64,000 bases of DNA, from the NCBI RefSeq assembly GCF_014201615.1, contig NZ_JACHEU010000003.1, forward strand, positions 186,001-250,000. Reading direction: 5' to 3'. Below the pieces are notes generated by a model, which ran no database searches, had not been told where the DNA came from, and saw only the letters and a program-made list of their open reading frames with translations. The position numbers and the translations under genes were made by a program. This document shows positions 8,990 through 16,839 of this stretch, in pieces. The DNA is from Aquamicrobium lusatiense. Lineage in GTDB: Bacteria; Pseudomonadota; Alphaproteobacteria; Rhizobiales; Rhizobiaceae. Within the stretch, counting starts at the first letter, position 1. Every line of letters begins with the position of its first letter.

Positions 8990-9760
8990 TTATGCGGAAA
9001 CGCGGGCCAGAAACTGCGCCAGACGCTCCGAACGCGGTCCGCCGAACAGTTCGGCCGGCGCACCCTCCTCCTCCACAAGGCCCTGACTGAAGAACATGAC
9101 CTTGCTGGAAACCTCGCGGGCGAAGGCCATTTCATGGGTCACGACGATCATCGTGCGCCCTTCCTCCGCCAGCATGCGCATGACGCGCAGCACCTCGCCC
9201 ACCAGTTCCGGATCGAGAGCCGAGGTCGGCTCGTCGAACAAAAGAACCTCCGGGTCCACGCACAGCGTGCGGGCAATCGCCACGCGCTGCTGCTGTCCGC
9301 CCGAAAGCTGCGAGGGGTAGTGGCCGTGCTTGTCGGCCAGCCCCACCCGCTCCAGCAGCGCCATGCCCTTGTCGATCGTCTCGGCGCGGGGGCGCTTCAG
9401 CACATGGATCGAAGCCTCGATGACGTTTTGCAGAACCGTCATGTGCGGCCACAGGTTGAAGTTCTGGAACACCATGCCGACGCGGGTGCGCATGCGCCGC
9501 AACTGCGCCTTGTCGGCCGGCTCCGCGCCGCGTGCCGTCCGCTTCAGCCGCACCGGCTCGCCAAACAGGCTGATTTCACCGGCAGAAGGCGTTTCCAGAA
9601 AATTGATGCAGCGCAGGAAGGTGCTCTTGCCCGAGCCCGACCCGCCGATGATGGCGACGACATCGCCCTTATTGGCGGTCAGGCTGACACCCTTGAGCAC
9701 TTCAAGGCTGGCATAGCTCTTGCGCAGATCGCGGACGACCAGAGGTGTGGCGGAGATCAT
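8990..9760 (-). CDS. Polar amino acid ABC transporter ATP-binding protein (HisP/GlnQ type)
   Basis: 256-residue ATPase with Walker A GGSGSGKS, Q-loop VFQNFNLWPHMT, signature LSGGQQQR, Walker B VLLFDEPTSALD and the H-loop VTHEM. It drives the importer made by the next three genes. The gene starts seven bases after the aldehyde dehydrogenase stop, so the two are co-transcribed. Confidence 0.92.
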   Translation of the reverse strand: MISATPLVVRDLRKSYASLEVLKGVSLTANKGDVVAIIGGSGSGKSTFLRCINFLETPSAGEISLFGEPVRLKRTARGAEPADKAQLRRMRTRVGMVFQNFNLWPHMTVLQNVIEASIHVLKRPRAETIDKGMALLERVGLADKHGHYPSQLSGGQQQRVAIARTLCVDPEVLLFDEPTSALDPELVGEVLRVMRMLAEEGRTMIVVTHEMAFAREVSSKVMFFSQGLVEEEGAPAELFGGPRSERLAQFLARVSA

Positions 9761-9767
9761 CGCGGGA

Positions 9768-11348
9768 TCAGGCGTTTGCCGGCTGGCCGAACACGGTCAG
9801 GCTCTGCTCGCGCATGAACTGCGGCAGATACCAGCTTCCGAGACCGCCCTTGCCGGTGGTGCCCGAACCCTTCCAGCCGCAGAAGGTCTGGATGCCCGGC
9901 CATGCGCCGGTAGTCGCGCCGGTTGCACGGTTGGCATAGAGCACGCCCGCCTGAATGGTGTTCAGGAAGGTTTCCAGCGTGGCCTTGCTTTGCGTATAGA
10001 TGCCGCTGGTCAGGCCATAGGCGTCGCGGTTGGCATCGGCGATGGCGGCGTCGAGCGAGGTGAATTCCTGCAAAGACATGAACGGCAGGAACAGTTCCTC
10101 GCGGTTGATGGCGTGGTCGGCGTCAAGGTCGGCCACCAGCGTCGGCTCCACAAACAGGCCGCGCGCCATGAAACCTTTGGTCAGGCGCTTGCCGCCGGCC
10201 AGCAGTTTGCCGTCGCGGGCGGCGTCGGCCGCCGCCTTTTCAAAGCGGGCGATGGCCTTGTCGTTGATCACCGGCCCCATATAGACATCGGCCCGGCGCG
10301 GATCGCCGATGACGATGGTCGCCATCTGGGCCAGCAGCTTTTCAACGAAAGCCGCGCGCACCGCACTGGCCACATAGACCTTGGAGAGTGCGCTGCATTT
10401 CTGTCCCTGAAGGCCGAAGGCGGAACGCATGACGCCGGCGGCGGCGACATCGAGATCGGCGTCGGCGGCCACGAAGGTGGAGTTCTTGCCGCCCATCTCG
10501 GCCAGCACCGGCCTGGCCGCGCGGCCTGAGGTGTAGCGGCGCAGCAGTTCCATGCCGACGCCGTTGGAGCCGGTGAAGGCGATGCCATCGACGCCCGGAT
10601 GCTCCGCCAGCGCCTTGCCGACCTCGGCGCCGCCATAGACGAGGTTGAACGCACCTGCCGGCAGGCCGGCCTCAAGGAAGCATTCGGCCAGCAGGCGGCC
10701 GGTCAGCGCGCTCATTTCATTGGGCTTGAACACCACCGCATTGCCGCCGAGAAGGGCAGCGGTGGACATGCCGATGGACAAGGCCACGGGGAAATTGAAC
10801 GGCGCGATGACGGCGAACACGCCATAGGGGCGCAGGCGCGACCAGCTGCGCTCCTGCGGCAGGGCCTTGTTGCCCTCTGCCTCGTAGCCATTGTTGCGCT
10901 CCAGTTCGCCGCTGTAATAGCGGATCAGGTCGATGGCTTCCTCGACCTCGCCGACGGCCTCCATGCGCGACTTGCCCACTTCGACCAGACAGGCGGCGGA
11001 GATCGGATATTTGCGCTCTTCGACAAGATCGGCGGCCCGGCGCAGCCGTGCCACGCGCTCCTGCCATGCAAGGGCCGACCATTCGGCAGCGCCGGAGCGG
11101 GCGGCAGCAACCGCGCGGTCCACCGTGGCAGTGTCGCAGGCCGCAAAACGGCCAAGCACGATGTCTCTGTCGATCGGCGAGGCGATGGAGAAGGTTTCGG
11201 TGCCCGCCACATCCTGCCCACCGATGGAGGCAGCGTGGCTGCGGCCCAGCGTTTCCGCGGCCAGATGTTCAAGCTCGGCATCGAGGCGCGCATGAACGCC
11301 GGAAAAATCCTCACCCAGATTCGTGTAGGTAACGCGTGGCAATGACAT
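9768..11348 (-). CDS. NAD(P)-dependent aldehyde dehydrogenase (P5C dehydrogenase-like subgroup)
   Basis: 526 residues. Catalytic Glu in LAEMGGKNS and nucleophile Cys in QGQKCSALS; the QGQKCSA context and the C-terminal GWKGSGTTGKGG resemble the RocA/PutA glutamate-semialdehyde dehydrogenase branch. ATG at 11348 (MSLPRVTY) has GGGAGGAGG just upstream; the frame also runs open for 26 further codons. First gene of the operon. Expected to oxidise a semialdehyde made by the class III aminotransferase. Exact substrate unknown. Confidence 0.88.
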   Translation of the reverse strand: MSLPRVTYTNLGEDFSGVHARLDAELEHLAAETLGRSHAASIGGQDVAGTETFSIASPIDRDIVLGRFAACDTATVDRAVAAARSGAAEWSALAWQERVARLRRAADLVEERKYPISAACLVEVGKSRMEAVGEVEEAIDLIRYYSGELERNNGYEAEGNKALPQERSWSRLRPYGVFAVIAPFNFPVALSIGMSTAALLGGNAVVFKPNEMSALTGRLLAECFLEAGLPAGAFNLVYGGAEVGKALAEHPGVDGIAFTGSNGVGMELLRRYTSGRAARPVLAEMGGKNSTFVAADADLDVAAAGVMRSAFGLQGQKCSALSKVYVASAVRAAFVEKLLAQMATIVIGDPRRADVYMGPVINDKAIARFEKAAADAARDGKLLAGGKRLTKGFMARGLFVEPTLVADLDADHAINREELFLPFMSLQEFTSLDAAIADANRDAYGLTSGIYTQSKATLETFLNTIQAGVLYANRATGATTGAWPGIQTFCGWKGSGTTGKGGLGSWYLPQFMREQSLTVFGQPANA

Positions 11349-11402
11349 CAATGCCCTCCTCCCTGCAGTTTTCCGCCAGCCGGCCGTCGCCGGATGTGCG
11401 TG

Positions 11403-11443
11403 GAACAATTGTTTTTCTGATAGCACTGAAAAAACAATTGTTC
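11403..11443. promoter_or_regulatory. Paired AACAATTGTT palindromes upstream of the amine-catabolism operon
   Basis: Two copies of the 10-bp palindrome AACAATTGTT (11404-11413 and 11433-11442), centres 29 bp apart, lie within a perfect 14-bp inverted repeat (GAACAATTGTTTTT and its complement). They sit 55-95 bases before the aldehyde dehydrogenase start. Likely a double operator for the operon's RpiR regulator; protein identity is inference. Confidence 0.6.
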
Positions 11444-11521
11444 AACATCTGTTGTGGACGGTGCATCTGTTTCGTGGGGAGAAGCGAGGGGAGAGGCATT
11501 AGAAAATGCCTCGGAAACGTA

Positions 11522-11550
11522 CAAAGGCGCCGCAGGATGCAGCGCCTTTG
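11522..11550 (-). terminator. Hairpin after the cytochrome genes
   Basis: Perfect 9-bp stem CAAAGGCGC / GCGCCTTTG with an 11-base loop, 22 bases beyond the diheme cytochrome stop on the minus strand. Probable terminator; the trailing U run is short. Confidence 0.55.
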
Positions 11551-11571
11551 CTTCGGCCAGCCGGTGCCTGC

Positions 11572-12477
11572 TCAGTAGCGGGCATCATTTGGCTTCTTGC
11601 CGTTCGGCCAGTCGTTCACCTTCGGGGCGAAGTCGGGGCGCGGCATGTGGGTGAAATATTCCGACACGTCGATCGCTTCCTGATCGCTCAGCACGCCGCC
11701 TTGTCCAAGCTGGCCATCCAGATGCATGGAGGGCGGCATCGCCCATTTCACGAACTGGGCGGCCTTGTAGGTGCGGGCGAGACCCGCGCCGATGTTGAAG
11801 CTTTCCTCGCCCCACAGCGGCGGGAAGATGATGTCGCCAAACTGGTCGCGCATGCCCTGGCCATCGGTGCCGTGGCAGGCTGCGCATTTCAGCGCATAGA
11901 TCGCCTTGCCTTTATCCGGATCGGGAACGAGGCTTTCGTCGATCGCGCCGGCATTGACGATATCGACGCGGTGGTCTTTCGCCACGCCCTGCCGCAGCCA
12001 GTCCATATAGGCGATCATCGCCTTCATTTCCCGGCCATCGCGATCGAGCGGCTTGCCGTTCATCGAGCGCTGGAAGCACCCGTTGATGCGCATTTCCAGA
12101 TCCACCTCCTTGCCCGCGCGCGGCATCACGCGCGGGTAGAAGTTGACGGTGTTGATATAGCCGTTGGCGGCATCGATCTTGCCGTCGAGCAGGTGGCAGG
12201 AGTTGCAGTTCATCGCGGCACCGACATTGTCGGGCAGAAGGCGCGCCGTATCCGCCAGCAGCCGCTTGCCATAGATGATCTCGTCGGCATTGGGCTGGGC
12301 GAGGATGGCCTTGTCGGCCGGCACCACATAGCGTCCAACCTCATTGTTGTCGGCATCGAGCACGGCGAAGCTCGCCGGTGGCGGCGCGTCCGTGTTCGGG
12401 CGGCTGGCAATCCATCCGGCGGCGCTGGCGGCGATGGCGAGCAGGGCGGCACCGGCAATCAGGAACGACTTTCTCAT
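11572..12477 (-). CDS. Diheme c-type cytochrome, TsdA (thiosulfate dehydrogenase)-like
   Basis: 301 residues with an N-terminal membrane anchor or signal (FLIAGAALLAIAASAAGWIA). Two heme c sites, CNSCH and CAACH. Between them is INGCFQRSMNGKPLD, matching the TsdA segment whose Cys is the unusual axial ligand of the active-site heme. TsdA oxidises thiosulfate to tetrathionate in the periplasm, or works in reverse. Its start overlaps the stop of the triheme cytochrome by four bases, so the pair probably form one electron-transfer unit. Assignment to TsdA rests on motif memory; a general diheme cytochrome is the alternative. Confidence 0.7.
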   Translation of the reverse strand: MRKSFLIAGAALLAIAASAAGWIASRPNTDAPPPASFAVLDADNNEVGRYVVPADKAILAQPNADEIIYGKRLLADTARLLPDNVGAAMNCNSCHLLDGKIDAANGYINTVNFYPRVMPRAGKEVDLEMRINGCFQRSMNGKPLDRDGREMKAMIAYMDWLRQGVAKDHRVDIVNAGAIDESLVPDPDKGKAIYALKCAACHGTDGQGMRDQFGDIIFPPLWGEESFNIGAGLARTYKAAQFVKWAMPPSMHLDGQLGQGGVLSDQEAIDVSEYFTHMPRPDFAPKVNDWPNGKKPNDARY

Positions 12478-13814
12478 TGCGCAGCCTCCGGTGCGTAGTG
12501 AACGGGCTTGTGGGCGATTTCCTTACGCATGCGGGCAATGTCGGCCTCGCTCACCGCGCTGGCATGGTTGCCCCAGGAATTGCGGATGAAGGTCATCAGC
12601 TCGGCCAGATCGGCATTGGACAGATGCGCGAAGCCCGGCATGGTGAAAGCCATGCTGTGTTCGGGCGTCGAGGGCATGCGCCCGCCCGCCAGCGTCACCT
12701 GAATGAGCGAGCTTGGATCATCGGCGAACACCATGGAGTTGCCGGCAAGGGCGGGATAGACCTCAGGCGCGCCCTTGCCGTCCAGCCTGTGGCATGCGGT
12801 GCAGTGCTCGACATAGGTCATGGCGCCCGGAGCCGAAAAATCGCCGTTGCGCAGCGCTGCCGTGGTGACGTCTTCCTTCGGCGCCCATTGCTCGCGCCCC
12901 GGCCGGGGCGGCAGGGATTTCAGGTAGCGCGCGATTGCCGTGAGATCCTCGTCGCCGAGATATTGCAGCGAGTGCTCGACCACATCGGACATGGAGCCGA
13001 ACGCGGCGGTGCGTTTGTTGCGCCCGGTCCTCAGGAAGGTCACCAGCTCGTCCTCGGTCCACGTTACGAGGCCGGTGTCTTCATTGCGCAGGTTCTTGGC
13101 GTACCAGCCTTCCAGAACCGAGCCGGAGAGGAACCGGCCGGAGCCGTCGTCCTTCAGCGCCTTTTCTTCATAGGCAAGGCCGCGGGGCGTGTGGCAGGCG
13201 CCGCAATGCGCCAGCCCTTCGACCAGATAGGCGCCGCGCGCCACCAGCGGATCGTCGCTCTCAGGCGCCTGGAAAGCGCGGGGCTGCGCGAACAGCAACT
13301 GCCACCACGCCAGCGGCCAGCGCATCGAGGCCGGCCATGGAATGGTGGTCGGCTGGTTCTGCTTGGCGACCGGCTTCACCGCGCTCATGAAATAGGCGTA
13401 CATCGCCTCGATGTCGGCATCCGACACCACCTGATAGGAGGCGAAGGGCATGGCCGGGTAAAGGTGCACGCCGTCCGGGCGCATGCCCTTGCGCACCGCG
13501 CGCTCGAAATCGCCATAGTCGTAAGCGCCGATGCCGGTTTTACGGTCGGGCGTGATGTTGGTGGCGTAGATGGTGCCGAGCGGGGTCTGCAGCCCGAGGC
13601 CGCCCGCATAGGGCGCGCCGCCGGGTGCGGTGTGGCAGGCCACGCAATCGCCCGCCCGGGCCAGATATTCGCCGCGCGCAATCAGGTCGGGATCGGCGAT
13701 ATCGACCTTGCGGTCCTGTTTCGGTGCGAACCAGGTGGGGGTGGAAGCTGCCACGCCCCACCCGATCGCCAGAGCCGACAATCCGGCAAGAAGGGCAAGT
13801 TTTACGACTCTCAT
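12474..13814 (-). CDS. Triheme c-type cytochrome (alcohol/gluconate dehydrogenase cytochrome-subunit type)
   Basis: 446 residues from ATG 13814, which has GAGGAC just upstream; a start 14 codons earlier lacks a site. N-terminal hydrophobic signal/anchor (KLALLAGLSALAIGWGVAAS), then three heme motifs CVACH, CGACH and CTACH in the usual order of the AdhB/gluconate-2-dehydrogenase cytochrome subunit. These pass electrons from a periplasmic dehydrogenase to quinone or oxidase. No dehydrogenase subunit is adjacent; the coupled partner is the TsdA-like cytochrome, so it may be that enzyme's electron acceptor (inference). Confidence 0.8.
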   Translation of the reverse strand: MRVVKLALLAGLSALAIGWGVAASTPTWFAPKQDRKVDIADPDLIARGEYLARAGDCVACHTAPGGAPYAGGLGLQTPLGTIYATNITPDRKTGIGAYDYGDFERAVRKGMRPDGVHLYPAMPFASYQVVSDADIEAMYAYFMSAVKPVAKQNQPTTIPWPASMRWPLAWWQLLFAQPRAFQAPESDDPLVARGAYLVEGLAHCGACHTPRGLAYEEKALKDDGSGRFLSGSVLEGWYAKNLRNEDTGLVTWTEDELVTFLRTGRNKRTAAFGSMSDVVEHSLQYLGDEDLTAIARYLKSLPPRPGREQWAPKEDVTTAALRNGDFSAPGAMTYVEHCTACHRLDGKGAPEVYPALAGNSMVFADDPSSLIQVTLAGGRMPSTPEHSMAFTMPGFAHLSNADLAELMTFIRNSWGNHASAVSEADIARMRKEIAHKPVHYAPEAAQ

Positions 13815-14118
13815 GATGTCCTCGTCTGATGAGACGGGGCCATGATGAGCCTTCACCCTTCAGGGGCGTTGATTCAGGTCAACGATTTCGGAATTTATCT
13901 TTTAATTTCAATAAGTTATATGATGGAACGACAAATCGGCAGGGCGCAGACGCACCCCGCTCAGAACCTGCGGCTCCTCCCTGTTGTCGTAAAATTCAAG
14001 GCAGCTCCCCCGCTGCCTGTCCGGGCTGGAAATGCCGGACATGGACCCGGTTCGCCCCGAGGCTTAAGGCAACCTTAAGGGTGCAGAAATTTCCGGCGCG
14101 GGGCAGGGAAAAGACGGG
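13815..14118. other. Intergenic region upstream of the cytochrome pair
   Basis: About 300 bases with no credible gene. The part nearest the cytochromes (13890-13930) is AT-rich compared with its surroundings and should hold their promoter; I see no clear operator. Confidence 0.4.
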
Positions 14119-14163
14119 CAGCCTCCCTCCGGAGCAGGGGCTCGCCGCACCGGAGGGAGGCTG
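14119..14163 (-). terminator. Strong hairpin after the siderophore-interacting protein
   Basis: Perfect 14-bp stem CAGCCTCCCTCCGG / CCGGAGGGAGGCTG with a 17-base loop, five bases past the TAA on the minus strand and followed by TCTTTT. Typical rho-independent terminator. Confidence 0.75.
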
Positions 14164-14168
14164 ACGGA

Positions 14169-14942
14169 TTACGGGGTGTCTTCCCTGTCGCGGAAATCGG
14201 TCTCGCCCTTTTTCCAGTAGCCGGCCATGGCCATCCGGGAGCGTTCAAGGCCACGGTCCAACAGGAAGTGGCGGCGCAGCGTGCGCACGACACCGGCTTC
14301 GGCGGCAAACCAGACGAAGCTGTTTTCCTGCGGCAGGCTGGCCGCCATCATGGCTTCGGCCAGCGCGGTGGTCGTTCCCGGTTCCGAACCGTTGCGCGGC
14401 AGCCATGTAAACTCCACATCGGCCCTGGTGCTGATGAGCTGGGCGTCGGCATCCTCGGGGATTTCCACGAAGACATCGGCGCTTGCGCCGGCCGGCAGGG
14501 CTTCGAGGATCGAGCCGATAGCCGGCAGCGCGGTCTCGTCCCCGCCGATCAGCAGGTGGGACAGGTCCGGGTCGGGCTGGAAGCCGGCGCGGGGGCCGGC
14601 GATTTGCGCCACGTCGCCCGGTCTGGCCGCCTCCGCCCATGTCGAGCAGGGGCCGTCACCGTGCAGGACGAAGTCGACGTCCATCTCGCAGAGGCCTTCG
14701 CGGAATTCGCGGATGGTGTAGGCGCGACCGCTAGGCTTTTCGTTGTCGGGCGTCGGCACGAACAGCTTGACCCACTGGGCGGGGCGGCGAACCGGAAAAT
14801 CGATGAAAGCTGCCGAAGCAAGGGTTATCCGCTGCATGTGAGGCGTGATCCGCTGCGTCTTGCGGACCTCGGCGACCCTCAGCCGCCGTTCGGGAGGAAT
14901 GGGGCGGGAAACGCCGGGCGATGATGCGGTGTGCATGTGCAT
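14169..14942 (-). CDS. Siderophore-interacting protein (FAD-dependent ferric-siderophore reductase)
   Basis: 257 residues of the SIP/ViuB family. The FAD-binding motif RAYTIREF lies near residue 73 and the C-terminal SIP domain contains HLLIGGDETALPAIGSIL and ends with GYWKKGE. These cytoplasmic enzymes reduce iron in imported ferric siderophores to release it. It starts 24 bases after the DHA2 transporter stop on the same strand, so they form a two-gene iron-related operon. A second SIP domain in this window is fused to an ABC transporter at 50242. Confidence 0.88.
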   Translation of the reverse strand: MHMHTASSPGVSRPIPPERRLRVAEVRKTQRITPHMQRITLASAAFIDFPVRRPAQWVKLFVPTPDNEKPSGRAYTIREFREGLCEMDVDFVLHGDGPCSTWAEAARPGDVAQIAGPRAGFQPDPDLSHLLIGGDETALPAIGSILEALPAGASADVFVEIPEDADAQLISTRADVEFTWLPRNGSEPGTTTALAEAMMAASLPQENSFVWFAAEAGVVRTLRRHFLLDRGLERSRMAMAGYWKKGETDFRDREDTP

Positions 14943-14966
14943 TTTGGTAATCCTTCAGGGACGGGG

Positions 14967-16457
14967 TCAGCGGTTGCGCCGGCCTCCGCGAAGCGTGGTG
15001 AGAGAAAGGAGGAAGGCGGCCATGGTCATGATTGCCGCGATGCGGAAGGCGTGGCTGGTGGCATCCGCCACCATGAGGGGCGTCGCGACGGCGGGATCGC
15101 CCAGCGCATTGGCAAACAGCGCGCCCATCAGCGAAGCGCCGGTGATCAGGCCGAGATTGCGGGCGAGCGCCAGCAGCCCCGATACCAGACCGCGCGTTTC
15201 GGGCCGCGCGTCGGCCATCACGGCGGTGTTGTTCGGCGTCTGGAAAAAAGCCAGCCCGACGCTGACGAACAGCATCGCAACGATGTAGGTCGTCACGCCG
15301 CTGTCGGCCGAAATCCACGACATCGTGAAGGTGCCGAAGGTGAGCAGGGCAACGCCGATGACCATGGCCAGCCGGGCGCCGATGCGGTCGGCAACCGTGC
15401 CGGCAGGCACGCCCATGAGTGCCGCCATCAGCGGACCGGTGGTCATGACGAGGCCAACCATGCGGGTGTCGAGGCCGAGCCCCTTCGACAGGTAGAACGG
15501 CCCGATCACCAGCGTCGCCATCATCACCGCATAGATGAGCACGCTCATCACCATGCTGGTCGAGAGAAGGGCATTGCGGAACATGGAGAGCCTGAGCAGG
15601 GGCGCCCGTGCCCGGATCTGAACGGCAAGGAACAATGCCAGTCCGATGATCGCCGCGAAGCCGAGCTGGAGCACCGGCTGCGCCGCAAAGCCCTGCTTGC
15701 CGGAGAAGGTCATGGCCAGCGAATAGGCGCCGAGCGTCAGCGCCAGCAGGAGCGTGCCGACCCAGTCGAAACGGGCGGAGGCAGGCGGATGCTGCGGGGC
15801 ATCCACCGCATCCGGCAGATAGCGGCTGATCAGCAGAAATGCCAGCAGGCCGAAGGGCAGGTTCAGCCAGAACATGGCCTGCCAGCCGAAGGCCGCCAGC
15901 GTCAGCGCCCCCAGCGACGGCCCGAGCGCAATGCCGAAGGACACCATGGTGGACAGGACACCCATGGCAAAGCCGGTGCGTTCCTTCGGAAACACCTCGC
16001 CGACGAAGGCAAAGGACAGCGCCATCAGGATGGCGCCGCCAAGCCCTTGCCCGGCGCGGCCGGCGATCAGCACCGGCAGGCTGGTCGAAAGCGCGCACAG
16101 CACCGAGGCCGCCATGAAGATGGCGAGGCCCCACAGATAGAGGCGTTTCTTGCCAAGCTGGTCGCCAAGGCGGCCGACACCGACGATGAGGGCAGTGACG
16201 ACGAGCAGGTAGCTGACGACAACCCATTGCACGGCGCTGAATTCAACGCCGAGATCGTCCACCAGCGTCGGCAGCGCCACATTGATGATGTTGGTGCCAA
16301 GCTGCGAGAGCAGAATGGCGAGCGAGAGCCCCGCAAGCACCATCCCGGAATGCAGGGGTGGGTCGGAACGCAGGGGTGGGCCGGAACGAATGGGCGGATG
16401 ATGGGGAGCGTGAGCAGGCGTGGCCGCCTGCGGCGGAGATACGGATAGTTGAGACAT
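14967..16457 (-). CDS. MFS exporter, DHA2 (EmrB/QacA) family
   Basis: 496 residues with about 14 predicted hydrophobic segments, starting GMVLAGLSLAILLSQLGTNIINVALPTL and with the LGDQLGKKR loop between helices 2 and 3. DHA2 proteins export drugs or, in some loci, siderophores. Pairing with a siderophore-interacting reductase suggests export or recycling of a siderophore, but no siderophore synthesis genes are nearby. The N-terminal tail is a proline-rich stretch encoded in part by two 18-bp tandem units (16352-16387). Confidence 0.85.
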   Translation of the reverse strand: MSQLSVSPPQAATPAHAPHHPPIRSGPPLRSDPPLHSGMVLAGLSLAILLSQLGTNIINVALPTLVDDLGVEFSAVQWVVVSYLLVVTALIVGVGRLGDQLGKKRLYLWGLAIFMAASVLCALSTSLPVLIAGRAGQGLGGAILMALSFAFVGEVFPKERTGFAMGVLSTMVSFGIALGPSLGALTLAAFGWQAMFWLNLPFGLLAFLLISRYLPDAVDAPQHPPASARFDWVGTLLLALTLGAYSLAMTFSGKQGFAAQPVLQLGFAAIIGLALFLAVQIRARAPLLRLSMFRNALLSTSMVMSVLIYAVMMATLVIGPFYLSKGLGLDTRMVGLVMTTGPLMAALMGVPAGTVADRIGARLAMVIGVALLTFGTFTMSWISADSGVTTYIVAMLFVSVGLAFFQTPNNTAVMADARPETRGLVSGLLALARNLGLITGASLMGALFANALGDPAVATPLMVADATSHAFRIAAIMTMAAFLLSLTTLRGGRRNR

Positions 16458-16839
16458 GGAAGAAAGGTCCGATCGAAAGTGTACCGTTCGGGATTGCTGA
16501 AGTTGGTCTTTCGATACAGCGGAGCCTGAATTGCATATAGTGCAATGTCGTTATTATATGATTGCATGATATGCATCTATTAGGTGCGAAAAGCCTGCGG
16601 GCAGGGAGCCGGCAGCAGGCGCTGCCGCCGCAGCCTGCACCTTCTTCCTGTCCCAGCTTGCGATGCGGGCGCGATCGCAGGAGCGACCGGCCGAAGCCGG
16701 GCGTTTCCGCAGCATCGTCAATCTTCGCAGCACGCTTGGTCTTGAGACAGGCGGGCGCTTTCGCTGCCTCGGCTGTTCTCCGAACCGTTGTCCTGCGGGG
16801 GTCAGGCGATTTCGTCTGACGGCAAGATATCCTGTCGGA
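16458..16839. other. Intergenic region with long inverted repeat
   Basis: About 380 bases without a credible gene between the LuxR gene and the MFS exporter. The first part is AT-rich and contains the inverted repeat described at 16532-16575. The rest shows nothing clear. Confidence 0.4.
16532..16575. promoter_or_regulatory. Inverted repeat upstream of the MFS-SIP operon
   Basis: Arms TGCATATAGTGCAAT (16532-16546) and ATTGCATGATATGCA (16561-16575) match as inverted repeats in 13 of 15 positions, with a 14-base AT-rich spacer. It lies 75-118 bases before the exporter ATG and is a candidate operator for an iron or drug regulator; it is not a TGA-N9-TCA box. Confidence 0.45.

Noticed and set aside
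16352..16387. Tandem 18-bp repeat as a mobile or regulatory element
   Set aside because: Lies inside the coding region of the MFS exporter and encodes a Pro/Arg/Ser-rich N-terminal tail; probably local slippage.
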